A stretch of DNA of 64,000 nucleotides from Patagioenas fasciata (taxonomy: Eukaryota > Chordata > Aves > Columbiformes > Columbidae): positions 69,836,552 through 69,900,551 of the forward strand of contig NC_092524.1 in the NCBI RefSeq assembly GCF_037038585.1, given 5' to 3'. Both the position numbers and the translations under genes were made by a program. Shown here one piece after another: positions 13,189 through 26,430 of this stretch (the stretch's first letter is position 1; every line of letters begins with the position of its first letter). The notes under the pieces were generated by a model. That model was not told the DNA's origin, searched no databases, and was given only the letters and a program-made list of their open reading frames with translations.

Positions 13189-15002
13189 TTTTTCCTTTTT
13201 TCTTTTGTATCAAACACAAAAGCAATCTTCCCTTTCACTCAAAATCTCCTGTTTTCTAGTAGTTTCAGGGATTTGGTGTCACACTCTTGAGCCTGGAGGT
13301 TTCTGTGTGCACATCCTTAATTTCACCCGGTCTAACATGCATTATTTAACTGAGCTAAATAGCCTAAAATAAAATCTTAGAGAAAACAAAGCTGTTCCTA
13401 GCTTTCAGAGGAAGCTAACGAGTCAAGGAGCAGATTATACCTGCGTTAAACCAATGGACAAGTTTCAAATAATTTTCTTTTTTACAAAAAGTGACATCTT
13501 AAGCCACCCATTGAGCACCACTGAGTTTTGACGACATAGCCTTCCTGAAATGAGAGATAAAATGCATTAGTTTCACATTCCTCCAGTACCTTTTTATGCC
13601 ACCAAACACAGTCATGTTCGACCAGGAGTCCATACTGTCAGCCCACTTTTTGTAATATCTTCATGTAGTAAGGCACTTCCATTAGTGTGATGTATTGTGT
13701 TTTCACATATACGCTGTACCCCTAGCTATAGGTTTGACCAGCTACATGGCAGTAATAAATACAGAGCCATGTCTTACCCGAATTTCACAACAGAGATTTC
13801 ACAAATGCTCCTCGATGCCTGGTAGTGAAGGGTTGTCTCTTTTGGGCTGTGCAAAAATGCCTCTGGAAGGAGGTAGAAAAGGTAAAAATTGCCTTATCTT
13901 CACTAGAATCTTAACTGGAGTAAAGTCAAGAGCACATCTATTATATTCATACTAAAGACAAGTCCTTCATCATCTGCTCGTAGCGTGGTACTTATAACAT
14001 CAAGAGGTAACAGCATCGGAAATTGGTGCAATCAGTTCCCAGAACACGAGCCTTAACACAGTAAAGGGAAATAACAATAACACGAAAATAAATTGCTACA
14101 GTTACAGCTGTTTTATTTCTCTCATATTGGTAGAAATTTAATATCCCACTAGAGCTATTTAGTTGTTTCTTTTAAAGTTAACTTTGTCCTTTAGGAAAGA
14201 AACTGTAGATTTGTCTAATAGCAGAGAAACATAAAACTTCTCTGTTTAAGCAGACTGTCAATGGTCTCTGCTTCACCATAGCCAGCATGGAAGTTGTCCT
14301 GAAGAGCGTTACCCATGCTATCTCACATATTATACTTAAATGAAGCAAAAAATCCCCAAACCAGACCCTCCTGTGGTAAAACTGTCCCATGTGCAATGCT
14401 GGGAACAGCAACTAAGTTCTCAGATCAAAGGTCCAGCTAATGCAGTGTCCTGGTCCTCATTGTGGCCAAAGGTGGATGTGCAGGGAAAGGAAAATACATG
14501 TTATCCTTGCCTGGCTGCTCCGTCCTCCAGCCATTTGCAACTCAGGAACTGAACAAGAGGTAGTGTCCATGTAGCTAGTAATTCTCAATTAATTTCTGCT
14601 CCAGTAATTAGTCCATTCTGCCCCTGAAGCTGTGCAGGCTCCTTCTGGAGTTGCAAACACTGGCAGAAACCCATTTCTCTTGTGGGCTTTTTCTGCAAAA
14701 TCTGTCTCTCCTTGGTAGACCTCCAGCGTGAGCCAAAGGAGGTTGGACTCTGCGCTTCAGACAAGCACATTTAAGGGAAAAAAAAAATATATATATATAT
14801 ATATAGGTTTTATCATATGAAGAAAATCAGCGTTATGTAAAAAGCAGCCAGTAGATGACAGTCTGGATGTCACCCACAGGTGCCCTTTATTGCCACATGA
14901 GCCCAGGGTTCTGATCCTTACAACAAATCCTTCCTTCCTTTTGGGACTGACCAAATTGCACCTGCTGCCTCAAAGAGATAAAGTTCTCGAGAGTTTGGCA
15001 GG
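13189..15002. other. Intergenic, nothing but a simple repeat
   Basis: Only the (AT)n at 14776-14807 stands out. Confidence 0.6.
14776..14807. repeat. A-run and (AT)n dinucleotide repeat
   Basis: A run of ten A's is followed by about nine AT units. Confidence 0.9.
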
Positions 15003-15246
15003 AAAGGAGGAAACGGCCTCAAGTTGCGCCAGGGGAGGCTGAGGTTGGATCTGGGGAACAATTTCTTCCCCAAAGGGCTGTGGGGCATTGGAACAGGCTG
15101 CCCAGGGCAGTGCTGGAGTCACCATCCCTGGAGGGCTGGACGGACATGAGGTTCTCAGGACATGGGGTAGTGCTGGAGTTAGGTTATGTTTGGACTCAAT
15201 GATCTCAAGGGTCTCTTCCTACCAGTTCTATGCTTCTATGATTCTG
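15003..15246 (+). mobile_element. CR1 3' fragment
   Basis: Runs from GGAGGAAACGGCCTCAAGTT through GGGCTGTGGGGCATTGGAAC to TTCTATGATTCTGT. Only about 240 bp remain. Confidence 0.93.
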
Positions 15247-16142
15247 TCGCAATGCCAATTCAGGTCTGTCTTTCAAGAACAAGTAGCCAGAACCTCTACA
15301 GCTGCAAAACACTGCTGTAAGCAACGCTTATAAAACAAAGACCATGTTGTGCAAAGCACTAACCTGAAAAGGTGCCCCTGAGGTCCCGCCGCAGTGCTTG
15401 GTAGCCTGGAGAGGACCATGGCCACCAAGGAGCACTAATAGGAAGGTGGTGTCACATTTACAACCAGCATTTATGACAGCCTTCTCACTGATTAGATACA
15501 ATTTTGGTGTCTGCACTGAAAAACCTCATGGGCATCAGGACGGCGTGAGACCTGGACAACCTGCTCATGATAGCACTTGAGACAGGTCTGTTTATAGAAG
15601 TTATAGAGGTGACGTGCTCACCATTTACAAGTGCCTACATGTGACACATTTTCTGATGTGAGATGGCTCTTCCACCCAGCAGAAAAAGGAATAATTAAGG
15701 ATAACATTTAGCACCCGGAGCTGTAAAAAATCAGCCTTGAAATGTGGTGAAATTTTTAAGAAGAGCAGTTAGCCACTCAAACAACTTATTTATTGTCTCT
15801 GACCCCACCTGAAGGCCTCAAATCAAGTTTGAATATGGTTGTGTGAAGCTCCTTTGCGATCAGGAGCTGCAGGCTTGTTGCAGGGGCTCTGACACAGGGG
15901 GGAGATAACCCACATCACCAGCCGATTCTCTGATCTCCCTAATGGCACATTTTTAGCAATTTTAAACAACAGGAAAATTTACACAATATAATAACTATTT
16001 TGAAACAAAGACTCGCAATGCATCTAAGGGGCTTGAATTATGAAGAAAAAAATCTCAAAGTGTTTTCCTGGGGTTTTAGCTCTTCAACTATACCCAAGAT
16101 CAGGGCAACATTCTGGCTGAAAAGTTCAGCTTCTGGAGTCAC

Positions 16143-16190
16143 TATAGATGTCGCTATACTGGCAAATATAGATGTCGCTATATTGGCAAA
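16143..16190. repeat. 24-bp tandem duplication
   Basis: TATAGATGTCGCTATACTGG-CAAA is repeated once directly, with a single C/T difference. The sequence also contains the short palindrome-like TAGATGTCGCTA. Confidence 0.9.
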
Positions 16191-18179
16191 TTTCCTAAAG
16201 GTCTTGGCCAGCTGGCTGCCCTCAAGATTTGTGATCCTTTGACCTTCAACCCATGGTACCTTCGGGTTATTTCTACAATTTCTTTGTTTTTTAAAAGAAT
16301 AGCATTGATTTGCATCAAACACCTGGCTCTTATTTTTCCCGTGCTCCTCTATGCAGTGGCACAAGCTGTAATGCCACTTAGAATCAAAATTTTACACTCA
16401 CTGATGTGTAGCAGGCACATACCATTAAAAGAGTTTTACCAGGAAAGATTATCCATCACTTTAAATAGGTCATGCATACACTTAGCATATGTTACATTAA
16501 TTCTCTTACATGCAGCCAATCACACGGGCTAATTGAAAATTTCTGTAGTCATAACCAAAGAAAGTCATTTCTCTGATGATTAATAAGCAGGGAGTCTGAG
16601 AAAAGAGGAGAAAAAGCAGCAGCAGCATGAAAGAAGAATCAGACTCGGTGTGAAGTTTGAGATGCCTCCTACAATAGACCCTCCATTTGCTGGTGTAATT
16701 TATATTTAAAAATAAAGGTGTCGTTGTCTCCAGCTTCACTCTACACCTCACACCCCTGTGCAGGGAGGGATCTCTCAGCATCTTCTCCCAGGTCCCGTCA
16801 TCTGCTTGGGAATGCGAGCACTGAGGATCAAGACCCATTTTGGAGTTTAACAGCTCCAGGGCACATCGAGGCGCCCATGCAAGGAGTGGAGGGCAGCACC
16901 GAAATGCCATCTTCGCAGATATGGTTAATCCAACACTTAGCATGAATTCAACCAGGACATTTATTTTTCTTCTAATCATGCCCATGGCTTCCTTCGGCTG
17001 GGTTAAGCTCCTTTTTAATGCCAGGTATTTTTAACCGCTGCCCTTTGCAAATGCTGCACCAACGTCCTTGTTTATCAAATTTCAGGTCAGAACAAGTTTT
17101 GCTGAATTCTTAAAAATGACAGAGCAAATGGCTTCAGCCTTGCTTGCTGACATGCCACCACATTACATGTCTGCTTCCCCGCTGAAATATAGCAAGCGTT
17201 GCCCCGTCGCACTGGCAGCAATGGGAGATGAATCAATCCCCCTGCGTTCCCAGGCGCCTGTTAGTTGACTGTCAAGACTGGGTTTAGTCCTTCAAGAACT
17301 GATTAAGTCCCTTCCTGGCAATTTTGCTCATGCACACACTTCCAGCGTCACCACCTCAAGCTGTGTGGCTGGTGTCTCGTTTGCTGCCAGCAGATTTGCA
17401 ACTCAGTATGGGGATAATTTTTTGAGACACATGTTAAGACCAGCTAAGGACAGATGGTCTTGCAGGGAAGGGCTGAATTTGTCATTCATGTCTGCAAACC
17501 TCCTGGGCAGTCAGTCACTTGTTGCTTTGCTACTGCAGTGGGTTTAAATTTGGAAATCCCTGGGCTTGGCTGTGCCCACAGGTCTGGGAGCCTGCGAGGA
17601 GCAGGCAGACCCATGATGGAGGGTGGCCCTGGGGACCTGCTGTCCTCCACGTCCAAGCAAGGTCCTGGGCTCTGGGGCTGGTCTGACCTGGGGGGAGCAT
17701 CAGCACCTCTGCAGGGGAAGCTCAGACGAGGAGAATGTGACCAAAAAGCAGCAAAACAGGAGCTGACAAAGGATTCTGCTTCAGGTGTCCTTGCAGCAGC
17801 ACTGGCCGGCAGCTCTGGTGAACCAGCGATCAAACCGCAGCTCCAAACATTGACTTTCCCTTTGATAACCGCAAGCCCAAGCTGAATGAAGCCGATAAAC
17901 ATGGTCCCTTCCTACCAGAACATCTCCCAGAAATCCCAGTTGGCATTTCAACTACGCTCATTTCACAGATGTTTCCCCAAGAAGCCCCCAGCAGCGAGGA
18001 ATTGCTGCCACCCACAAGATCTGCAGGTATCTCAGTGCTCCGGTGTCTCCCAGCAGACGGCTCTTGTAGTAAACTGTGCCTGGACACCCCTGTGACGAGC
18101 ACCAGGTCTAAATGAATCAAGTTGATTTTGAGATGCTTTCACGAGCTGCTGCTTTGCATTTCCACTGCCCGCCGCTCGC

Positions 18180-18370
18180 TGAGAAGCTTGCCTTGGTTCA
18201 GCAATAATGTCATTTGGATATTAATTCACCCAGTGCCTACCTAGTGTCTCTCTTCATTAGCCGAGTACATCGTTCATGGCAAGGCTTTGATTAATGAAGC
18301 GGAATTGCCCTTTGATATGTTATTTTCGTTTCCTTGGGCCAAGCAAGGTAGCTTTGTGCTCAGAGACAAC
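18180..18370. promoter_or_regulatory. Possible conserved noncoding element
   Basis: Mixed-composition unique sequence with GGATATTAATTCACC, TTTGATTAATGAAGC and CTTCATTAGC. No repeat is seen. The call rests on motif texture only. Confidence 0.2.
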
Positions 18371-19280
18371 TCCTGCTAAATTCGCAGAGGGTTTTGCTTG
18401 TGTTGGCACAAGGTACTGCCCAGGAAAGCTGAATCGAGATGTCCCAGCTGGAGGAGCTGTGAGAGAGGACTAGGGGTGTGGAGAGAGATCCTGGGCCAAG
18501 GATTATGCTCATTTAAGGCCTCCACAGATCTGAACAGCACCGTGATGGCCGCTATAATAGTCCATCAAAGGACAGCTTCGTCGTGGCATTCAGAAAAGTA
18601 TTCTCCTTCATTGTCAGCAATCTCCTATGCTCTTCTTTGGCAGGCACACAACTCCCAAAATGCCCCAAACAGGAGCGGTATTTGCATTTTTACACAACAC
18701 GGAGATGAGCCGCTCCGGAGCGTGCTGCCGCCCACTGCCCAGCTGTGCGCTGCACATCTGGATCCACCCACCAGCACCGCGCTGCTGGAGGAGGCCCTGT
18801 CTGTTTCACCAGAACTCAGCGCTATTCACAGCAAAGCACAAGACCTCGAATCATCATCTCAAGTCAAATCCATGCCAGAGCCTCTTTCAGCCGTGTGGCA
18901 TCTTCTCCTCCCACCACCTCCACCACGGCTCCAGCTCCTGCCTCTCTGCTGTGGACACAACTCTCCTTCACACTCCAAAAAATGCTGAAGTTGTGCAGCT
19001 GTAGGAGCAAAATGCCACACGTCAGCACCTCGCAGCTTCCCTCGCTGAGTGGAGCACAGCAACACGGCTGTCTGGAGCAGAGCCGCTCTGCTTGGAGCCT
19101 TTCTCGGGTGCAGATGCTGGGAGATCCACACCTCATCCCACCTCCCTTCTCCATCAGCCTCAGGCTGACTCCACTTCATGCTCCAACCAAAGTCCTGGCG
19201 CTTGCTCTCATCCTGCTCATGGTGCTCATGGGCTTCTGCCCATGGGCTGGAGCGAGTTGAGAGAAGGAAATGGAGCTGGG

Positions 19281-19671
19281 GAAGGGGCTGGAGCACAAGT
19301 GTGATGGGAGCGGTTGAGGGACCTGGGAGGTTCAGCTGGGGAACAGGAGCTGAGGGGAGACCTTCTGATCTCTGAACTGCCTGAAAGGAGCTTGGAGCAT
19401 GGGGGGTCGGGCTCTGCTCCCCAGGAACAAGCGCCAGGAGCAGAGGAAACGGCCTCAAGTTGCACCAGGGGAGGTTGAGGTTGGATCTGGGGAACAATTT
19501 CTTCCCAAAAGGGCTGTGGGGCATTGGAACAGGCTGCCCAGGGCAGTGCTGGAGTCACCATCCCTCGGGTTCTCAGGGACATGGGGCAGTGCCAGGGGTG
19601 GGTTATGGTTGGACTCAATGACCTTGAGGGTCTCTTCCAACGAAAATGATTCCATGATTCTATTCTATGAT
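19281..19671 (+). mobile_element. CR1 3' fragment, about 390 bp
   Basis: Starts near AAGGGGCTGGAGCACAAGTG and includes CTGATCTCTGAACTGCCTGA and CCCCAGGAACAAGCGCCAGG before the shared 3' part, ending ATTCTATTCTATGAT. It lacks the GGAGG...GACGGACATGA stretch seen in the 15003 and 63456 copies, a small internal deletion. Confidence 0.93.
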
Positions 19672-19917
19672 GCTGAGACAGGCTGAAGACACTCGCATGC
19701 ATGAATCTTGCAGCCCATCTTCGTCACAGCAGCTGATTCATTACCTGGCTTATAAGGAAGCATGGAGGCCAAGCCAAAACTGGATTAATGCGGCAATGGA
19801 TGCCCTTGAACAAGCCCCAGGACTGGTCACAGAGCAGAGCCTGGTGGGAATGGGGGTGGCAGCTGCTGCCATGCCAACTGGGAGCATTGCTGGACCTGGA
19901 GAGTCACAGAGCAGATC

Positions 19918-20138
19918 ACACAGGTGGGTCCAGGCGGGTTTGAATGTCTCAGAGAAGGAGACTCCACACCCGCTCTGGGCAGCCTGGGCCAGGCTCTGGC
20001 ACCTCCCAGCAAAGAAGTTTCTGCTCATGTTCAGATGGAGCCTCCTGTGTTTCAGTCTGTGCCTGTTGCCCCTCACCCTGGCGTTGGGCACCACTGAACA
20101 GTCTGGTCCACCCTCTGACACCCACCCTGGAGATACTG
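19918..20138 (-). mobile_element. CR1 internal fragment, reverse, lacking its 3' end
   Basis: Complement of the CR1 segment that includes GGAGTCTCCTTCTCTGAGAC and GCCTGGCCCAGGCTGCCC. Neither tail nor 5' part is present. It lies only 250 bp from the opposite-facing copy ending at 19671. Confidence 0.78.
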
Positions 20139-21765
20139 ATCATTTCCACAGCTCCATTTCAAATTGCTCTGACTGAGCTGTTCTGTTCTGAACAAGGCTG
20201 TTGCTTTCTGCCGTTTTCAAGCGGTGCCGATTTAAAGGTATAAAATAATAACTGCATTACAGCAGTGCTGGGGTAGGAAGTATCAAAGCTCTTCAGCCTT
20301 CCCCCTTTAAGAGAGGTGTTTAACAAAGACAGTCCCACTCATGGCTTTACTCTGTCTTTATACTAAAAGCTACCAGCAGACCAGAAAATTATTTTAGATT
20401 TCAAAGGAGCTTCATTTCTGGAAGGTGCCTCTGAGTTTCCTCATCCATAACCACAGAGAGGGAAGGTTTCTGAATGGCAATAACAATCTGTTGCTGCATT
20501 CACTTCCAGGGAGATATAATACAGTGAAAGACATCCTTCTGACAAGACTTGCTGAGGAATAGCACGCTCAAAGCATTCAAGGCAACCGGGGAAGAAATGT
20601 GAGCCAATATTTCAACCAGGTTCCTAAATCATCGCATTTCGGCAGCGGCATCAGCGACACCAAAATGAAGAGAAAACACAGGGACCTGAAACGGGTGGCA
20701 GGGTTTAGGTCACTGCAAATGCTTTAAGTAGCTTCGTTTTGCCATTCTAGCTGTTTACGCAAGTTGGTATTGTTTAACTTCACGGTTTGTCACAGCTTGT
20801 TATTCACGGTTGCACCGTTGTTCCCAAAGCAAAGCCGAGGCGGGCCAGCAAAATGGCCAGCGAGGAAGCTTTCACCTAAGTAAGCTTGCTTTTGCAAGCC
20901 ATGGAAGTAAGCTGGGGTGTTTTTTTGGCAGAATCACGTTGGTTTCAACTGCTAATAGCTCAAGAATTTGGTGGCTTTGATGCCTATTTGATTTCAGGAT
21001 AATGAACATCAATTTTATTATTTAACCTCCTTGTATTCTGCAGTAGATTTAACGTTGCAAAGCACAATTCATCAGTCCTGGAGGAGCATAATATGCCTGA
21101 ATGCTGTTACAAATGGTAGTAAAAGGGCCATGTTCTGGCACAGCCCCTCTAATTTATTTAGTTACTTACCAGGCCTTCATCACCATAGTTACCTGAGTGC
21201 TATCATTAATGAATTCATTAACCTTAATGTGCTTTGTGTGCTTTCACCCTGCGAGGGGGAGAAGTGTTGTGCTGGGTTTGCTGAGAGAACTGGGGCGGGA
21301 GGCAGAGGGACACGTTTGGTGTCACACAGAAAGTCCCCGTCAGGAGCAAGAAGCAAAGCAAGTCCATGCGAACCCCAGTGCAGAGCCACAATAGCATCAA
21401 AATATTCATTTTCCACTTCTGAGGATTTAAGTAAAACATACAAATAATGGTAGTTCTCTGCTCTGGGATCAGCACTGCACCAAAAACCTAAACATACATT
21501 ACAATTCTTTTGAATGACCTGTAATATTTGCATTTCCAACGCAGAAAAAAACTGCCCAAAACATTATATTCTCACGTTACGTCTGTGCTTTCACAAGTGG
21601 CTTTAAAACTATTGTAATTTGCACTTCTGCAGAAATCTCTGCCTGACAGGCAATAAACACAGGGTAGACAAGCAGCGACCATCTTCACACCCTGTTGACT
21701 TCACATTCCCAGTGTTTTTTGGGAATTTACCTCATTTCGCTTTGCATCTGGCCTCCTTTGAAAAG

Positions 21766-21826
21766 GAGGTTGGTTCAGGTGACCTCCAGAAGTCCCTTTC
21801 AACCTAAATCACCCTCTGATTCCATC
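21766..21826 (+). mobile_element. CR1 3' tail remnant
   Basis: GGTTCAGGTGACCTCCAGAA then CCCTTTCAACCTAAATCACC and CTCTGATTCCAT match a CR1 end with the usual GACCTCCAGAGGTCCCTTCC wording. Confidence 0.65.
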
Positions 21827-22311
21827 AGTTTAATATCTGGTCAAATACCACTGACTGAAAAATCATAATAAAGCCACCTCACTTGGGTTTTAAGAAATAT
21901 TAAGTTAATCTAATAAGGAAGTAATTAATCATTTCCAAGTCCCATCTAGATGAGTGAGGAGGAACTGCGAGCTGGGTAAGCCAGGGGAGATGAGCAACAT
22001 GATAGCTGCTTCAGTTCAGTGCTAATCAATGTGAAATCATTAGGACCCTTGCAAGGACCCTGGGCTTGGGCTGGTCAAAGATGCCCTCTGAGATTGTCAC
22101 ACTGACCTGTGTTAAACTTCTGGCTTTTCAAGTCATCTAAAGCCTTTACAACAACCTGGTCCTCTTCAGTACCAGCAGTACCTCCCGCCATGGAAACCTC
22201 CCTGTGGTCCATGACCTGGCAACTCTGGAAGGGATTTGGACCATTATCCCGGTCAGCAGGTCTGCAACAGGTTGTCTTCTCTCCAGGGCACCCTGCGTGT
22301 CCCTAAAGCCT

Positions 22312-22386
22312 TGGCAATGTTGGGTTAATGATTGGACTTGATGATCTTAAAGGTCTTTTCTAACCAAAATAATTCTATGATTCTCT
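22312..22386 (+). mobile_element. CR1 3' tail fragment
   Basis: GTTGGGTTAATGATTGGACT, then GATGATCTTAAAGGTCTTTT and AACCAAAATAATTCTATGAT. Confidence 0.83.
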
Positions 22387-22439
22387 CCCAGGGGCACATG
22401 GAGCCAAACTCCTTAGCACAAGCACCTAAGTTTGATACT

Positions 22440-22700
22440 CCAATTTTTTGCAATCTGTAGTTCTTTCTCTGATGCCATTAATGTCCATATTAAACAGGAC
22501 CTGTCAAAGATTTACCTATAGTAATGTCAAGCAGCCACTTCTCTCCACTCTAAGACACCCCTGCCAATACACAGAGATACCTTCCCTTTGGCCAGCTCCC
22601 AATACAGGTACTAATCCCCACCATCTCCACCTTGAGCAAGAACTTCCTGTGGGGAACAAAGTCAAATGCTTTACTTAAATTAGATAGTCTGGATCTGTTT
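22440..22700 (-). mobile_element. Possible old CR1-like remnant
   Basis: CATTAATGTCCATATTAAAC, AGGACCTGTC and GGGGAACAAAGTCAAATGCT resemble wording from reverse-oriented CR1 coding remnants in amniote genomes, but the match is from memory and heavily degraded. It could be unique DNA. Confidence 0.3.
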
Positions 22701-23867
22701 CATTTTCCTTATCTAAGAAACTGTATTCATATACATATATACATTAAAAAAAACCAAACAACCAAACAGCAAACAGGCAATGTCTCTGTTGTCATCAAAC
22801 ACTGATAAAGCCATGATGTAATTTCTCCTGTCTACCCTTTGTCTTTCACATCCTTAATTACTCTTTCCTTCAGAAAGTGTTTGGAGACTGGGCAGAATAT
22901 TGAGTTTGAGCCACCAAGGCTGGAGCTCTCCAGGTCCCTTCACACATACAGGTATTTTTTAGTATAGTTTATGCTAAACCCACCCAGACCTGGCTCCCAA
23001 GCTCTCAGCCCCTTGGCTCGCCTGGCTATTGATACCAAAATTTTGTGGGGTTTTGTTTCCACTGCTGAATCTTCATTCTATTTAGTCCTTTTTACGTGGA
23101 CAATCACATCACTTATACAGGCTGTTCTCCTTTTCCTTTTCTATTTTCTGACCTCTGAGGCAAAATTTACCTTCCCTGACACCCCCTGTTCTGTTTGCTG
23201 GGAAATCTCTGCTCATTCTCAGTATCTCCTCTGAGGTTCCTGTATGACCAGGAAAGTCTGTGGCTTTACCCAGCTGGTGGTGCTGAGTTTATTTTATCTC
23301 CTGGTGCGAATATGGAGTTTGCAGCACCTCTTGCCTCCTCCACATTTGCATGAGTGAGGTCTCTTCACACCCCCAAAGCTGCTCTATTAAATATGTCAGT
23401 TGTGGAAATGGTAACAGGGTTAACACAGAGTGTAACAGAGTCCTCTGCTTAACATGAGGGAAAGAGCAAGTAAAACACCAGACTACACACAGAAAATACA
23501 GCAGACAAAATGTGCAAGCTGCTATGTGACTTATGTATATATAATATTGATTATTTCACGTGAATGAAGAATTAGTGCAGAAAAAAATTACAAAGAAAGA
23601 ACGAAGCCTCTGTAAACCTCCCCTTTTCACAATTAAGTTGATTTTCCTTACACTGGAGACAAACAGCAATTAATTGTCGATAAAAGTTATAGAAACCGAA
23701 AGAATTTACAGGATTCAAGAAAGGATGATTGGAAGCTTATATAAGCATTATGGCAGCAGAGTACAATTAAATCATGTGCTTGTGAATGTCTGTATTTATG
23801 TATATTCAGTGTATATACCTGTTGATGTGTGTTTATATACACGCCATCCCCGGGAGTGCTTAAAAGA

Positions 23868-23985
23868 CACGTAGATGAGGTTCTTACGGACATGGTTTAG
23901 TGAGTGTTGGGTTAACAGTTGGACTTGATGATCTTGAGGGTCTTTTCCAACCAAACTAATTCCATGATTCCATGAGTCTATGATT
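23868..23985 (+). mobile_element. CR1 3' tail fragment
   Basis: GGTTCTTACGGACATGGTTT, then ACAGTTGGACTTGATGATCT, ending in a degenerating ATTCCATGATTCCATGAGTC tail. Confidence 0.86.
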
Positions 23986-25408
23986 AGGGCTGAGAAAACG
24001 GGTCTGAGAAGGAGAAGAGAGCAAGTGCCCAACTGCTCTTCCAGGACCAGGGGTCTCATCCGGTCTCCTGAGGGCTCAGTAGCACGGCGCAGCTTTCTCA
24101 AAACTCACCACCAGGCTGCGTGATTAATTCCAATAATTAAATATTAACTCAGGTTAAACCAAAGAGATTCCACAGAGATTATTTCGTATTTCAAGATAAA
24201 CATCACCTTGGCTTATGAGCATGCTATCCACAGTAATTAGGAAAGCTGCTTGTTTCTGTAATTTGAAATTATATTATTACATTCAGTATGATCTCCTGAG
24301 CTGATATCATTATATTCACCAAAATTTACCACAATGGATTTCATAACTCTGTGTCCCACTGTGCCCATCTTGGGTAACCCCACGTTTGCAACCATGGTCT
24401 GAGCCATCCTAATGTGGCCTCCGGTTCCACACCAACACACGCAGTTAAACGTTTCAGATGGCTTTAAAACTGCAACGGGAAAGCAAATTCTGGGTTGGGT
24501 TTATTAAACATACAGCCTGTTTTCTAATGCTTATTTTAATCTTGGATGCAGTCATGTAGCTGCCTGAGGCCAATCAAAGGTGCAACTTTTGGTAAACTGT
24601 TTAATGTTCCGAGCTCCTTCCTTCTCCCTGTTGGGAAAGAGGAGAACAAGCGCCTCTTATCGTATTTGTATAATTAAAGCAAAAAAGAAAATCACAGCCT
24701 CCACCCTCAGTCACAACAGGGAATTCACGAGCGCAGAACGTAGTCAAATACAATTATTTATCAGTCCGAGCCTGAGAGGATCTTTTATTAAAATCCTTTA
24801 TTATCCTTTCAGTCACAGACAGATGAGGCAAAACCATCCTATGGCTAAGTCAATCTGTCCTTCAATACCGCTCTTACTGTTTTATCCTTATACGTATTTT
24901 CGCTAAAATATTTTGCCCAGTTTTCTGGGCATTAGTGATTGGGGTTATTTTTGGTTTTACTTCCAAGTATTTTGCCGTAGGTGTGAATGAGGCCACTCAG
25001 CCTTTGCTCTGCTCACAGAGCTGAAGCTATGGGAGCTGTTTTGCCGTCCTGTTGATGGTGAGATGGTGCTTTCAAATTAGATATGGACCACAAGGTTCAA
25101 TTCTGAGCTTCATTGCATAGGGCAAACCATCCCCGTTGTGTTTTTTCATCATCAAGAAACATGCAACAAACAGTAACATAAGAGAACTCGTATACTCTAT
25201 GCGATCTCTTCTTCTTGTCTCTACGTGACACAGTCATTCGATATTTTGGTTTCAGTGGAAGATGGTGTGATACAGAGCTGCCATTGTTACACATTGGAGA
25301 CCTGCTTTGTAACAAGAAGAGAGGAAGGGAGAGATTCACTTTCATTTCTGTGAAAGTCAAAGTGCAACCTTTTTAAGGAACCCTCATTTCAAACCCTCCA
25401 TTTTTAAG

Positions 25409-25561
25409 GAACCCTCCATCCCTGGAGACATCCCAGGCCAGGCTGGACGGGGCTCTGAGCAACCTGAGCTGGTGAAGATGTCCCTGCTCATGGCAGGGGT
25501 GGCACTGGGGGAGCTGGGAAGGTCCCTTCAACACAAATTGTTCTACGACCCTGTAATTCTA
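25409..25561 (+). mobile_element. CR1 3' fragment
   Basis: CCATCCCTGGAGACATCCCA through AGATGTCCCTGCTCATGGCA to a mutated tail (TTCTACGACCCTGTAATTCT). It is preceded by a short local duplication, AACCCTCCAT-TTTTAAGG-AACCCTCCAT. Confidence 0.9.
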
Positions 25562-26430
25562 CAGTGTGGCACTAAAAGTGGCACCTGAACTAATCCCACA
25601 CTTTGCTGTTAATTTGCTTTTCAAAAGCAAAGTTTAGTCAGCCTAAAGGAACAAAGAAAGACATTTGTTGGAAAAGGTAATATTTCAGATTTGAAAATGC
25701 GCTCGTACCGAAGATTTCTCTATGTTATCTACCTGTACCCATCAAACCAATTAAAAGCGCTACCTCTCTATGCAGACTTGACCTCACTAGCGTATGGAAA
25801 TTCTGAGAAGGAATTCAAGATATTCTGAAAAAACAGTAAAGGCTGAATAATGACATAAGGATAGCAAGCTATGAGCCCTTTTCCGCTGAAAGCTGGCTGA
25901 GATCCTAAATTAAACCCTTTCATCTCAGCGACTGGTTTGAAACTCTTAGTTCAAACTGAAAATAGTCAAAACCATCTCCTGAGGAACAGAGAGTTGATCC
26001 ATCTGAAATCTGATCTACAGTGCATATCTTTAAAAGTCCCAGTAATTCTCATATAATTATTGTATGGTTGGCTTTTTTTTCTTTCTACTCCCACATGTGC
26101 ACTTCAATAGAAAAACACTCTTTATTTTTCTGTTTTATGAATAATACAGAAATACATAAATAATAGATATGTTATTAATGAAATGGCCAAATATATATTC
26201 CCTTCAAAATGCATGAGTTTGAATGGAATGTCAAACAGATTACTGGATGAATATTTGATATTTTAATTTATTAGGCAATTTCTTACAAGAATAGCTGAAC
26301 TCCTCAATTAGACTTCACAGCCCTGGTCCTCCATCATACCTGCCACCAATTTATGCCATGTTCCTTCCACTCCTATGAACCTGCCTCTCAAGCAAGATCG
26401 GTGGTTGCAAGACCAATCAAAAACTAGTCT

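Larger units (their letters stand above)
15247..19280. other. Intergenic; GC rises after about 17500
   Basis: Holds the 24-bp duplication at 16143. From 17500 to 19260 GC is higher and open frames lengthen on both strands (143 codons at 17454, 196 at 18398, and a 221-codon minus-strand frame running into CR1). The overlapping frames contradict each other and none shows a domain. Confidence 0.5.
20139..26430. other. Intergenic, AT-rich, CR1 tails only
   Basis: Between the listed CR1 pieces lie an A-rich tract at 22746-22780 and a short imperfect inverted repeat, TGTATATAC to TTATATACA, at about 23811-23842. No gene was seen. Confidence 0.55.

Noticed and set aside
18398-18988. 196-codon open frame in a GC-raised region
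   Set aside because: Competing frames overlap it on both strands, no domain is visible, and it ends next to CR1; chance is more likely.
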